In this document: positions 8,852 to 18,209 of the stretch, one piece after another
Layout of the letters: the number at the start of each line of letters is the position of its first letter
How positions within the stretch are numbered: position 1 is the stretch's first letter
From: RPQJ01 sp052035645
Lineage (GTDB): Bacteria; Pseudomonadota; Gammaproteobacteria; Steroidobacterales; Steroidobacteraceae
DNA: 64,000 nucleotides
Assembly: GCA_052035645.1 (NCBI GenBank)
Contig: JBPOHK010000063.1
Span: 1-64,000 of the forward strand
Direction: 5' to 3'
Notes under the pieces: model-generated
What the model was told of the DNA's origin: nothing
Seen by the model: only the letters and a program-made list of their open reading frames with translations
Databases searched by the model: none
Made by a program: the position numbers and the translations under genes

Positions 8852-11191
8852 TCAAGGCGCGGTCGGGGTGGCCGCGAGCGGCGCGCCGTCCGCTCCGGTG
8901 AGCGGTGCGAGCAGCGCGGCTTCCTCCGCGCTGATGCCGGGCGGGCAGGTCTCGCTCGGCTCGAGGGTCGTGCCCACGGGGAAGGGCAGTGCCACGGCCG
9001 ATGCGCCGCAGTAGGGCGAGGTCTCGCGGCCGGTGTAATAGTCGATCACGCGGTCTTCCATGTCCTCGGGCATCAGCGGCTCGAAAGACGACGTGCTGAT
9101 CGAGGACATCAGCCGCGTCCAGGCGGGCAGCGCCCCGGTCGTGCCCGTCAGCCCGGTCGGCGAATAGTCGTCGTGGCCCATCCACACCACGATCAGGTGG
9201 CCGCCGGAGAAGCCCGCGAACCAGCTGTCGCGGTAGTCGTTCGAGGTGCCCGTCTTGCCGGCGACCACGAGCTCCGGCGGCAGCGAGCGCCGCGCCGGCC
9301 GGCCCGTGCCGCGCGCGAACACCTCGATCAGCATGCGGTCGAGGGCGTAGACGGCGTCCGCCGGCGCCGCTTCCTGCACCTCGAGTTCCGGCGCCTTGAG
9401 CGGCTTGCCGTGCTCGTCGACGACGGCGCGCACCGCGCGCAGCGGCGAGCGGAACCCGCCGTTTGCGATCGTGTTGTACATCTGCGCGACCTGCAGCGGA
9501 TTGAGGTTGGCCGCGCCGAGCAGCATCGACGGGTAGGCCGCGGGCGGCTCGTCGAGGCCGAGCTGCACGTAGGTCTTCGCGACCTTGTCGAGCCCGACGT
9601 CCATGCCGAGCCGGACGGTCGGCAGGTTCAGCGACTGCGTCAGCGCGCGCACCATCGGCATCGGCCCGCGCACCTTGCGGTCGAAGTTGTTCGGCTTCCA
9701 GACCTGGCCGTTCGGCAGCTTCAGCTCGATGGGCGCGTCGTCGACCACCGAGGCCGGCGTGTAGCGCCCGCTCTCGAGCGCCGCGAGGTAGGCGAGCGGC
9801 TTGGCGAGCGAGCCGATCGGCCGCTGCATGTCGAGCGCGCGGTTGAAGCCGTCGAACGACGCGCGCCGTCCGCCGACCACCGCCACCACCTCGCCCGTCT
9901 GCGGCGTGGTCACGACCAGCGCGCCCTGCAGGTCCTTCGAGGCCTTGCGCCCCGACTGGTCCTGCCGCTCCAGCTCGCCGTACAGGGCCTCCTCGGCCTT
10001 GGCCTGCAGCAGCGGGTCGAGCGTGGTGAACACGACGAGGCCCGTCTCGGTGAGCGCCTCCTCGGGGTAGTCCTGGCGCAGCTGCCGCCGCACGAGGTCG
10101 AGGAACGCCGGGAAGTAGTTCGCCGTGCGGCCGGCCTTGTCCGTCACGCCGAGCGGCTTCTTCATCGCCCGAGCCGCCTCGGCTTCCTTCACCACGCCCT
10201 GCTCGACCAGCACCTTGAGCACGAGGTTGCGGCGCTCGGTGGTGCGCTCCGGGTGGCGGCGCGGGTCGTAGTACGACGGTCCGCGCACGACCGTCACCAG
10301 CAGCGCGATCTCGTGCAGCTCGCACTCGGCGAGCGGCTTGCCGAAGTAGAACTGGCTCGCGAGGCCGAAGCCGTGCACGGCGCGCCGGCCGTCCTGGCCG
10401 AGATAGATCTCGTTGATGTAGGCGTTCATGATGTCCGCCTTCCCGAACCTAGATTCGAGGATGACGGCCATGATCGCCTCCTCGATCTTGCGGCCGAGCG
10501 TGCGGCGGCTGTCGAGGAAGTAGCTCTTCACGAGCTGCTGGGTGAGCGTGCTGCCGCCCTGCTCGACCTGCCCGGCGCGCACGTTCACGAACGCCGCGCG
10601 CAGGATGGCGAGCGGGTTGACGCCGTGGTGCGAGTCGAACTTGCGGTCCTCGACCGCCTTGAGCGCCGCCGGCAGCAGCGGCGGCACCTCGTCGGGAGAG
10701 ACGACGATGCGGTCCTCGCCGTGGATCGGGAAGATGCTGCCGATCAGCATCGGGTCGAGGCGGATCACCGGTACGTCGACGCCCTGCCGGCTGGTCAGCT
10801 GCACGATCGAGCCGCCGTCGAAGTCGACGCGCAGCTGCTGGGCGGGCTGCGACTGGTCCGAGAAGCGGAACTCGCGCACGTACAGGTCGAGGTGATCGCC
10901 CTTGCGCCGGTAGGTGCCGGGTCGCGCCGTGGGTCCCTGCCTGACGTAGCCGAGGCGGGCCAGCTCCTCGACCATGCGGCCCGCCGAGAGCTGCTGCCCG
11001 ACGTACAGCTCGAGCGGCTGCGCGTAGACCCGCGCCGGCAGGGTCCAGCGGCGGCCCTCGAACTGCCTCGTGACGCGCCGGTCCAGCACCGCGACCACGA
11101 CCACGGCGGCGACGAGCAGCAGCAGCGCGACGATCGCGAAGCCCTTCTGGGCCTTGCGTTTCGTCTTGGCGGACAGCTTCATGCGGGCCAT
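8852..11191 (-). CDS. mrcB: Penicillin-binding protein 1B, bifunctional transglycosylase/transpeptidase
   Basis: A 779-residue class A PBP that polymerises and cross-links peptidoglycan. It has a short cytoplasmic tail, one membrane helix (about 18-36), a UB2H-like region (about 60-140), the transglycosylase motif EDRKFDSHHG (181-190) and the transpeptidase motifs SLAK (461-464), SLN (520-522) and KTGT (646-649). The UB2H region points to PBP1b rather than PBP1a. It starts 3 bases after the trkH stop, an uncommon pairing that probably reflects read-through. Confidence 0.95.
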   Translation of the reverse strand: MARMKLSAKTKRKAQKGFAIVALLLLVAAVVVVAVLDRRVTRQFEGRRWTLPARVYAQPLELYVGQQLSAGRMVEELARLGYVRQGPTARPGTYRRKGDHLDLYVREFRFSDQSQPAQQLRVDFDGGSIVQLTSRQGVDVPVIRLDPMLIGSIFPIHGEDRIVVSPDEVPPLLPAALKAVEDRKFDSHHGVNPLAILRAAFVNVRAGQVEQGGSTLTQQLVKSYFLDSRRTLGRKIEEAIMAVILESRFGKADIMNAYINEIYLGQDGRRAVHGFGLASQFYFGKPLAECELHEIALLVTVVRGPSYYDPRRHPERTTERRNLVLKVLVEQGVVKEAEAARAMKKPLGVTDKAGRTANYFPAFLDLVRRQLRQDYPEEALTETGLVVFTTLDPLLQAKAEEALYGELERQDQSGRKASKDLQGALVVTTPQTGEVVAVVGGRRASFDGFNRALDMQRPIGSLAKPLAYLAALESGRYTPASVVDDAPIELKLPNGQVWKPNNFDRKVRGPMPMVRALTQSLNLPTVRLGMDVGLDKVAKTYVQLGLDEPPAAYPSMLLGAANLNPLQVAQMYNTIANGGFRSPLRAVRAVVDEHGKPLKAPELEVQEAAPADAVYALDRMLIEVFARGTGRPARRSLPPELVVAGKTGTSNDYRDSWFAGFSGGHLIVVWMGHDDYSPTGLTGTTGALPAWTRLMSSISTSSFEPLMPEDMEDRVIDYYTGRETSPYCGASAVALPFPVGTTLEPSETCPPGISAEEAALLAPLTGADGAPLAATPTAP

Positions 11192-11194
11192 GGG

Positions 11195-12643
11195 TTACTT
11201 GCGCCAGAACGCGGGAGTGAGCAGCACGAGGGCGCTGAAGATCTCGAGACGGCCGAGCAGCATGGCGAGCGAACAGACCCAGGTCTGGAAGTCCGTCAGG
11301 CCCTGGTAATTGCTCGCCGGACCGACCACCCCGAGGCCCGGGCCCGCATTGTTGATGCAGGCGATGACCGCCGAGAACGAGCTGACGAAATCCATCCCGC
11401 TCGCCAGCAGCATGAACGTGAGCGTGACGACCGTGCCGAAGTAGAGCACGACGAACGCGAGCACCGCAAACACGATCTTGTTGGCGACGACCTGGCCGCC
11501 GATGCGCACCGGCGTGGCCGCCTGCGGGTGCACGAGCAGGAACAGCTCGCGCACGGCCTGCCGGAACAGCACCAGCGTGCGGAACATCTTGATGCCGCCG
11601 CCCGTGGACCCGGTGTTGCAGGTGTAGCAGGACAGCATGACGATGACCATCGGCGCGAACGTCGGCCAGGTCGAGTAGTCCTGCGTCATGAAGCCGCAGG
11701 TGGTCGCGAACGCCACCAGGTTGAACGCCGTGTGGCGCAGCGACTCCAGGTAGGTCGGGTAGACGCGGTGCAGCCAGATGTAGGTCGACACCACGAGGAT
11801 GCCAACCCCTATCAGCCACAGCATCGCGCGCGCTTCCGTGTCCGTGCGGTAGGTGCGCAGGCTCTTCTGCTGCCAGGCGATGAAGTGCCGGCTGAAGTTG
11901 ATCGCCGACACCAGCATGAAGAAGATCAGCACCGCCTCGATGGCCGGCGAGTCGAAGTGCGAGATGCTCGCGTCGTAGTTCGAGAAGCCGCCCAGCGACA
12001 ACGTCGAGAACGCGTGGCAGATGGCGTCGAACCAGTCCATGCCGGCCAGCCGCAGCGCGGCCGCGCACGCCGCGGTGATGAGCACGTAAACCACCCAGAG
12101 CGCCTTCGCCGTCTGCGTGATGCGCGGCGTCAGCTTCTCGTCCTTCACCGGCCCGGGCGTCTCCGCCTTGTAGAGCTGCATGCCGCCGACGCCGAGCATC
12201 GGCAGGATCGCGACCACGAGGACGATGATGCCCATGCCGCCGTACCAGTGCAGGGCCGCGCGCCAGAAGTTCAGCGACGGGGCCAGCGTGTCGAGCCCCG
12301 TGAGCACGGTGGCGCCGGTGGTGCTGAGGCCCGACATGGTCTCGAAGAACGCGTCCGTGAACGACAGCCCGGGCAGGCCGAGCATCAGCGGCACGGTGGC
12401 GATCGCCGACATCAGCACCCAGGCCAGCGTGACCAGCAGGAATCCGTCCCGGGAGCGCAGCTCGCGCTTGTGGCGCCGCGTGGCCAGCACGATTCCCGAG
12501 CCGACCAGCAGGCTGCCGGCCGCCGCGTAGACGAAATCCACGGCCAGTCCGTCCGCGTACAGCACCGACACCAGGATCGGCAGCGCGTAGGTGACGCTGA
12601 ACAGCATCAGCATCGACCCGAGGACGTTGAGTACGGCGAACAT
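11195..12643 (-). CDS. trkH: Trk potassium uptake system membrane subunit TrkH
   Basis: A 482-residue polytopic potassium channel-like subunit of the TrkH/KtrB family with repeated pore-helix segments, for example GLSTTGATVLTGLD and SLGGFSNYD. Length is normal. It follows trkA by 28 bases and works with it: TrkA gates TrkH through nucleotide binding. Confidence 0.95.
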   Translation of the reverse strand: MFAVLNVLGSMLMLFSVTYALPILVSVLYADGLAVDFVYAAAGSLLVGSGIVLATRRHKRELRSRDGFLLVTLAWVLMSAIATVPLMLGLPGLSFTDAFFETMSGLSTTGATVLTGLDTLAPSLNFWRAALHWYGGMGIIVLVVAILPMLGVGGMQLYKAETPGPVKDEKLTPRITQTAKALWVVYVLITAACAAALRLAGMDWFDAICHAFSTLSLGGFSNYDASISHFDSPAIEAVLIFFMLVSAINFSRHFIAWQQKSLRTYRTDTEARAMLWLIGVGILVVSTYIWLHRVYPTYLESLRHTAFNLVAFATTCGFMTQDYSTWPTFAPMVIVMLSCYTCNTGSTGGGIKMFRTLVLFRQAVRELFLLVHPQAATPVRIGGQVVANKIVFAVLAFVVLYFGTVVTLTFMLLASGMDFVSSFSAVIACINNAGPGLGVVGPASNYQGLTDFQTWVCSLAMLLGRLEIFSALVLLTPAFWRK

Positions 12644-12671
12644 GGCAGGGGTGGCGCCGCGCGGTGCCGCT

Positions 12672-14057
12672 TCAGGCCTGGAACAGGCGCTCGACCTGCT
12701 CGACGTGCCGCTTGTCGGCGACGAACAGGATCACGTGGTCGCCGTTCTCGATCACGGTGTCGTGGTGCGCCATGATCACCTGGTCGCCGCGCACGAGGGT
12801 GACGATCTGCGCGCCGTCGGGCAGGCGGATGTCCTCGATCGGCCGGCCGACCACCTTGCCGCCGCGCACGCCGTGCGCGATGGTCTCCATGGCCTCGGCG
12901 GAGCCGGCCCGCACGGAGTGCACCTGCACCACGTCGCCCCGGCGCACGTAGGCGAGCAGCGAGCCGATGGTCACCGTCTGCGGGGAGATCGCCACGTCGA
13001 TGGGCCCCGTCTGCATCAGCTCGGCGTAGGCCGGGCGGGTGATGAGCGCCATGACGCGGTGCGCCCCGAGCCGCTTGGCCAGCATCGCGGAGAGGATGTT
13101 CGCTTCCTCGGAGTTGGTCAGCGCGCAGAACACGTCGGCGCTGTCGATGTTCTCCTCGACCAGCAGCTCCTCGTCGGCGGCGTCGCCGGCGAGCACGATG
13201 CTGTTGCGCAGCACCTCGGAGATGCGGCGCGCACGCTTGGTGTCGCGCTCGATGACCTTCACCTGGTGCTGGTCCTCGAGCGACTGGGCGAGGCGCAGTC
13301 CGATGTTGCCGCCGCCCGCGATCACCACGCGCTTGACCGGGTCCTCGAGCTTGCGCATCTCGTTCATCACCGCGCGGATGTCCTGCACGGCCGCGACGAA
13401 GAAGATCTCGTCGCCGTCCTCGATGACCGTCTCGCCCTCGGGATCGACGCTCTCGCCCTTGCGGTAGATCGCGGCGATGCGCGCGTCGGTCTTCGGGATG
13501 TGCAGGCGCAGCTCGCGCAGCGGGCGCCCGACGAGCATGCCGCCCTTGAGCGCGCGCAGCCCGACCAGGCGGACCCGGCCGTCGGCGAAGTCCACCACCT
13601 GCAGCGCGCCGGGGTAGCGGATCAGCCTCTCGATGTAGCCCGTGACCACCTCTTCCGGGCTCAGGTACATGTCGACCGCGAACCCGGCCAGCTTCTGGGG
13701 CACTTCGGTCTCGGTCGAGACGAACAGCTCGGAGCGCGCGGTGTAGTCGCGCGAGCGGATCCGCGCGATCTTGGTCTTCGTGCCGAACAGCCCCCAGGCC
13801 ACCTGGCACGCGACCATGTTCACTTCGTCGCTGTTGGTGAGCGCGACGATCATGTCCGCGTCGCGCGCGCCGGCGTTCTGCAGCGTCTGGGGGCTCGCGG
13901 CGTTGCCCTGCACCGTGCGGATGTCGATGCGGTCCTGCAGGTCGCGCAGCAGGCGCTCGTCGGTGTCCACGACGGTCACGTCGTTCGCTTCCTCGCGAGC
14001 GAGGTGCTGGGCCGCCGTCCGGCCGACCTGGCCGGCCCCGAGGATGATGATTTTCAA
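12672..14057 (-). CDS. trkA: Trk potassium uptake regulator TrkA
   Basis: A 461-residue cytoplasmic regulator with two RCK modules, each a Rossmann domain plus TrkA_C domain. Nucleotide-binding signatures are LGAGQVG near the N-terminus and IAGGGNIG in the second half. The start is inferred to be TTG at 14057, because KIIILGAGQVG is the family N-terminus and no ATG is suitably placed. The same frame stays open far upstream through uvrD, which is a GC artefact. It lies 38 bases after uvrD and before trkH. Confidence 0.93.
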   Translation of the reverse strand: MKIIILGAGQVGRTAAQHLAREEANDVTVVDTDERLLRDLQDRIDIRTVQGNAASPQTLQNAGARDADMIVALTNSDEVNMVACQVAWGLFGTKTKIARIRSRDYTARSELFVSTETEVPQKLAGFAVDMYLSPEEVVTGYIERLIRYPGALQVVDFADGRVRLVGLRALKGGMLVGRPLRELRLHIPKTDARIAAIYRKGESVDPEGETVIEDGDEIFFVAAVQDIRAVMNEMRKLEDPVKRVVIAGGGNIGLRLAQSLEDQHQVKVIERDTKRARRISEVLRNSIVLAGDAADEELLVEENIDSADVFCALTNSEEANILSAMLAKRLGAHRVMALITRPAYAELMQTGPIDVAISPQTVTIGSLLAYVRRGDVVQVHSVRAGSAEAMETIAHGVRGGKVVGRPIEDIRLPDGAQIVTLVRGDQVIMAHHDTVIENGDHVILFVADKRHVEQVERLFQA

Positions 14058-14095
14058 GGCTTGCGGAACCTGTGGGGCAGGCCCGTATTCTAGCC

Positions 14096-16306
14096 TCAGA
14101 CGACCTCGAGGTTGGCGTAGCCCATCATCAGCCACTTGGTGCCCTGGCGCTCGAAGTTCACCTGCACCCGGGCGTGGTCGCCGTGGCCCTCGACGCCGAG
14201 GACCACCCCGTCGCCGAACTTCTGGTGGCGCACCCGCTGGCCGAGCTTGAGGCCCCCAGGCGACTCGTCCTGGTAGCGGGGGCGCGACGGCGCCGGCCGG
14301 GTGCCGTAGGACCCGCCGGCCGGCCGGGAAGCGTAGTCCCGGGGCGTGGCCCCGTAGGCCGGGCGGGTGACCTGCACCTTCGGCCGGACTTCCTCGACCA
14401 GCTCGGCCGGGATCTCGGCGATGAAGCGGGACGGGGCCCCGTAGCTGTCCACCCCGTGCATGCGGCGCTGCTCGGCATACGTGAGGTAGAGGTGGCGCAT
14501 GGCGCGGGTGGTGCCGACGTAGCAGAGCCGGCGCTCCTCCTCGAGGCCCTGCACGTCCGTGATCGAGCGCTGGTGGGGGAACAGCCCGTCCTCCAGGCCG
14601 GCCAGGAACACGACCGGGAACTCCAGGCCCTTGGCGGAGTGCAGCGTCATCATCTGCACGCAGTCCTCCCATTCCTCGGCCTGCCCCTCGCCGGACTCGA
14701 GCACCGCGTGCGACAGGAAGGCCATCAGCGGGGGCATGTCGCCGTCCTCCGGCTCGAAGCCGCGGGCGGCGCTGACGAGTTCCTCGAGGTTCTCGAGCCG
14801 CGCCTCGCCCTTGTCGGCCTTCTCCCGGCGGTAGTGGTCCGCGAGCCCGCTCGCCTGGATCACGTGGTCCACCTGCTCGTGCAGCGGCAGGTCGCGCGTG
14901 TCGGCGGCGAGGCGCTCGATCAGCGCGAGGAACGCCTGCAGGCTGGCCGCGGACTTGGTGCCGAGATCGTCGTTGGCGCGGCTGGCCGCCGCCCACAGCG
15001 ACACCGAGTGGGCGCGCGAGTGCTCGCGCAGCAGCTCGAGCGTGCGGGCGCCGATGCCGCGCGTCGGCAGGTTCACCACGCGCTCGAACGAGGCGTCGTC
15101 GTCGCGGTTCGAGATGAGCCGCAGGTAGGCGAGCGCGTCCTTGATCTCCTGGCGCTCGAAGAACCGCAGGCCGCCGTAGACGCGGTACGGGATGCGGCCG
15201 GCGAGCAGGTACTCTTCGAAGACCCGCGACTGCGCGTTCGAGCGGTACAGGATCGCGGTGTCCCGGCGGTTGCCGCCGCGCCCGACCCACTCGCGGATCT
15301 TGTTGACCACGAACTCGGCCTCGTCGCGCTCGTTGAACGCGCGATACAGGCGGATCGCCTCGCCCTTGCCGTCGCTGGTCCAGAGCTTCTTGCCGATGCG
15401 CCCGGAGTTGTTGGCGATGATCGCGTTGGCCGCGGCGAGGATGTTGCCGGTCGAGCGGTAGTTCTGCTCGAGGCGGTAGAGCTGCACGCCGTGGAAGTCG
15501 CGCTGGTACTGGCGCAGGTTCTCGACCCGCGCGCCGCGCCAGCGGTAGATCGACTGGTCGTCGTCGCCGACCACGTACGGCACGCTGGTCGCGCCCACCA
15601 GCGACTTCATCCAGCGGTACTGGATGGTGTTGGTGTCCTGGAACTCGTCGACCAGCACGTGCGCGAACCGCGCGCGGTAGTGGTCCGCGAGCCCGGGCAC
15701 CTCGGTCCACAGCTCGCAGCTGCGCAGCAGCAGCTCCGCGAAGTCGACCACGCCGTTGCGGCGGCTGGTCTCCTCGTAGGCCTCGTACAGCCGGATGAGC
15801 TGGCGGCGGGTCGGGTCGCCCTCGTCCTTGAGGTGCTTCGGACGCAAGCCCTCGTCTTTCTGCGCGTTGATGAACCAGGTCACTTCCTTCGGCACCCAGC
15901 GCGCCTCGTCGAGGCCGAGGCCGCGGACGATCTTCTTCACGAGGCGCTGCTGGTCCTCGCCGTCGAGGATCTGGAAGCCCTGCGGCAGCCCCGCCTCGCG
16001 CCAGTGCATGCGCAGCAGGCGGTGGCAGATGCCGTGGAAGGTGCCGATCCACAGCGGTGCGGACGGCAGGCCGAGCTGGGTCTCGATGCGGTGGCGCATC
16101 TCGCCCGCGGCCTTGTTGGTGAAGGTGACGGCGAGGATGCCGTGCGGGGAGACGCCCTCGACCTGCACCAGCCATTCCACGCGGTGGGTGAGCACGCGCG
16201 TCTTGCCGCTGCCCGCGCCGGCGAGCACGAGCGTCGGCGCGAGCGGCGCGGTGACCGCCTGCCGCTGCGCGTCGTTCAGCGGGTCGAGGATGTGTGAGAC
16301 GTCCAT
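14096..16306 (-). CDS. uvrD: DNA helicase II UvrD (superfamily 1A, 3'-5')
   Basis: A 736-residue helicase acting in nucleotide excision and mismatch repair. Walker A is AGAGSGKT near residues 28-35, Walker B VDEFQDTN, motif III GDDDQSIYRWRGA, and motifs IV-VI include YRSTGNI and VGTTRAM. A C-terminal Tudor-like segment (GQRVRHQKFGDG) is present as in UvrD/PcrA. The ATG at 16306 gives MDVSHILDPLNDAQR, the usual start. A TAGAAT hexamer sits just upstream, but too close to be a confident -10. Confidence 0.96.
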   Translation of the reverse strand: MDVSHILDPLNDAQRQAVTAPLAPTLVLAGAGSGKTRVLTHRVEWLVQVEGVSPHGILAVTFTNKAAGEMRHRIETQLGLPSAPLWIGTFHGICHRLLRMHWREAGLPQGFQILDGEDQQRLVKKIVRGLGLDEARWVPKEVTWFINAQKDEGLRPKHLKDEGDPTRRQLIRLYEAYEETSRRNGVVDFAELLLRSCELWTEVPGLADHYRARFAHVLVDEFQDTNTIQYRWMKSLVGATSVPYVVGDDDQSIYRWRGARVENLRQYQRDFHGVQLYRLEQNYRSTGNILAAANAIIANNSGRIGKKLWTSDGKGEAIRLYRAFNERDEAEFVVNKIREWVGRGGNRRDTAILYRSNAQSRVFEEYLLAGRIPYRVYGGLRFFERQEIKDALAYLRLISNRDDDASFERVVNLPTRGIGARTLELLREHSRAHSVSLWAAASRANDDLGTKSAASLQAFLALIERLAADTRDLPLHEQVDHVIQASGLADHYRREKADKGEARLENLEELVSAARGFEPEDGDMPPLMAFLSHAVLESGEGQAEEWEDCVQMMTLHSAKGLEFPVVFLAGLEDGLFPHQRSITDVQGLEEERRLCYVGTTRAMRHLYLTYAEQRRMHGVDSYGAPSRFIAEIPAELVEEVRPKVQVTRPAYGATPRDYASRPAGGSYGTRPAPSRPRYQDESPGGLKLGQRVRHQKFGDGVVLGVEGHGDHARVQVNFERQGTKWLMMGYANLEVV

Positions 16307-16396
16307 CGGAAGGCCGCGGATTCTACAGGAGTCGCGGCGCGTCTTGTCGTACAGTACGCGCTTTCGTCCGCATGCATCGCCGGGGAGGGTGGGGCC

Positions 16397-18097
16397 ATGA
16401 TTCGCAAGGGTTTCCTGCAGGCTGTCGCGCTGGCCTCGATGCTGCTGTCCGCCGCGGCGTGGTCCGCGCCGGGCGATGCCGCCTGGGATGCCTACGTCGC
16501 GCGGTTCATCGAGGAATCGTTCGCGGCGAACCCGACCTTCGCGGTCTACGCCGGCCGGCACGAGTACGACGGCCGGCTGCCGGACTTCAGCGCCGCGGCA
16601 CTGCAGAAGGAAGACGCCCGCCTGCTCGCCGCGAGGCAGGCGATCCTCGCCGTCGACCCGGCCGGCCTCGACGCCGAGCGCCGGCGCGAGCGCGAATACC
16701 TGCTCGCCGTGGTCGACAAGACCCTGTTCTGGCGGACCGAGGCCCAGTGGCCCTACCGCAACCCGGCGTTCTACTTCGACTCGATCGACCCCGAGATCTA
16801 CCTGAGCAAGCCCTACGCGCCGCTCGCCGAGCGCCTGCGGGCGTTCATCGCGTACGCGCGGGCGCTGCCGGCCGCCACGCGCCAGATCCGCGCCAACCTG
16901 CGCACGCCGCTCGCCGCGCCGATCATCGACTACGGCGTGAACGCGTTCGGCGGCTACGCCGAGTTCTTCGCGCGGGACGTGCGCGGCATCTATGCCGCGG
17001 TCGACGATCCGAAGCTGCAGGCCGAGCTGGCGGAGGCGACGCAGGTCGCGTCGGCGGCCATGCAGGAGCTCGCGGACTGGCTCGCCGCGCAGCGCGCGAC
17101 GGCGACGCAGGAGTTCGCGATGGGGCCGCAGCTCTTCGCGCGCATGCTCGCCGCCACCGAGCAGGTGGACGTGCCGCTCGCGAGGCTCGAGGCCATCGGT
17201 CGCGCCGACATGCAGCGCAACCTCGTGGCGCTGCGCAAGGCCTGCGCCGGGTACGCGCCCGGCCTGGACCTGCCGGCCTGCGTCGACAGGGTGAACTCGC
17301 GCAAGCCGGAGGGCGGCGCGGTCGAGGGCGCGCGCCGGCAGTTGCCCGAGCTGAAGCGGTTCATCGTCGAGCGCGACCTCGTCACCATCCCGGGCCCGGA
17401 GGAGGCGCTGGTCGCCGAGGCGCCGCCGTACAACGCGCAGAACTTCGCGTACATCAACACGCCCGGGCCGTACGAGAAGAACCTGCCGGCGGTCTACTAC
17501 ATCGCCCCGCCGGACCCGACGTGGTCGAAGGAAGACCAGGAGCGCTACGTCTCCGGCGAGCCGCAGCTGCTGTTCACTTCCGCGCACGAGGTGTGGCCGG
17601 GACACTTCCTGCACTTCCTGCACGTGAACCGCAGCCGCTCGCGCGTCGGGCAGCTCTTCGTCGGCTACGCCTACGCCGAAGGCTGGGCGCACTACACCGA
17701 GGAAATGATGTGGGATGCCGGCCTGCGCGCCGGCAGCGTCGAGACGCACATCGGCCAGCTCGTCTCGGCCCTGAAGCGCGACGCCCGCTACCTCTCGGCC
17801 ATCGGGCTGCACACGCAGGGGATGACGGTCGCCCAGTCCGAGCAGCTGTTCCGGGATGCGATGATCGACCCGGGCAACGCCCGCCAGCAGGCGCTGCGCG
17901 GCACCTACGATCCGGCCTACCTGAACTACACGCTCGGCAAGCTGATGATCGTGAAGCTGCGCGACGACTGGCTGGCGAAGAACGGCGGGCCGAAGGCGCT
18001 CAAGGCCTTCCACGACCGGTTCCTGTCGTACGGCGGGCCGCCGCTGCCGCTCGTGCGCCAGTGGATGCTCGGCGAGAACGCCGGCCCTCCGCTCTGA
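16397..18097 (+). CDS. DUF885 family exported protein, putative metallopeptidase
   Basis: A 566-residue protein with a signal peptide (about 1-24, ending AAWSA). The C-terminal half carries HEVWPGHFLH followed by YAEGWAHYTEEMM, the HExxPGH and EGWAxYxE motifs of the DUF885 family, thought to be zinc peptidases. Length is typical. It is divergent from uvrD with a 90-base gap and ends just before a palindromic element. The substrate is unknown; the other peptidases in this window suggest a peptide. Confidence 0.85.
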   Translation: MIRKGFLQAVALASMLLSAAAWSAPGDAAWDAYVARFIEESFAANPTFAVYAGRHEYDGRLPDFSAAALQKEDARLLAARQAILAVDPAGLDAERRREREYLLAVVDKTLFWRTEAQWPYRNPAFYFDSIDPEIYLSKPYAPLAERLRAFIAYARALPAATRQIRANLRTPLAAPIIDYGVNAFGGYAEFFARDVRGIYAAVDDPKLQAELAEATQVASAAMQELADWLAAQRATATQEFAMGPQLFARMLAATEQVDVPLARLEAIGRADMQRNLVALRKACAGYAPGLDLPACVDRVNSRKPEGGAVEGARRQLPELKRFIVERDLVTIPGPEEALVAEAPPYNAQNFAYINTPGPYEKNLPAVYYIAPPDPTWSKEDQERYVSGEPQLLFTSAHEVWPGHFLHFLHVNRSRSRVGQLFVGYAYAEGWAHYTEEMMWDAGLRAGSVETHIGQLVSALKRDARYLSAIGLHTQGMTVAQSEQLFRDAMIDPGNARQQALRGTYDPAYLNYTLGKLMIVKLRDDWLAKNGGPKALKAFHDRFLSYGGPPLPLVRQWMLGENAGPPL

Positions 18098-18106
18098 GCG
18101 GGCAAG

Positions 18107-18185
18107 ACAGGGGACATTCCTCTTTTCGGCGGGGACTGTCCCCATCGGGGACTGTCCCCTCTCCGAAAAGAGGAATATCCCCTAT
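18107..18185. repeat. Long palindromic intergenic element (copy 2)
   Basis: Arms at 18107-18129 and 18163-18185 are complementary at 21 of 23 positions. The loop contains two direct copies of GGGGACTGTCCCC (18131-18143 and 18147-18159), each itself palindromic and separated by ATC. The outer end ACAGGGGACATTCC matches the outer end of the element at 3284. It fills the gap between the DUF885 gene and an EamA permease gene on the same strand, and in RNA would form a strong hairpin. Members of such families are often linked to REP-associated tyrosine transposases; none is visible here. Confidence 0.7.
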
Positions 18186-18209
18186 TTCCCCCCCGATCTC
18201 ACGATAGCC

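Noticed and set aside
8393..12775. A 1460-codon open frame on the plus strand across the TPR lipoprotein, mrcB and trkH
   Set aside because: Antisense shadow of high-GC genes. The translation is Arg/His/Ala/Asp-rich with no domain, while the opposite strand encodes complete known proteins.
12672..16175. Apparent uvrD-trkA fusion frame
   Set aside because: The frame stays open by GC content only. TrkA begins at the family N-terminus (TTG 14057) and uvrD is read in another frame with its own stop at 14096.
16307..16396. Possible LexA box upstream of uvrD
   Set aside because: CTGT is present but there is no properly spaced ACAG; the GTACAGTAC palindrome is too short.
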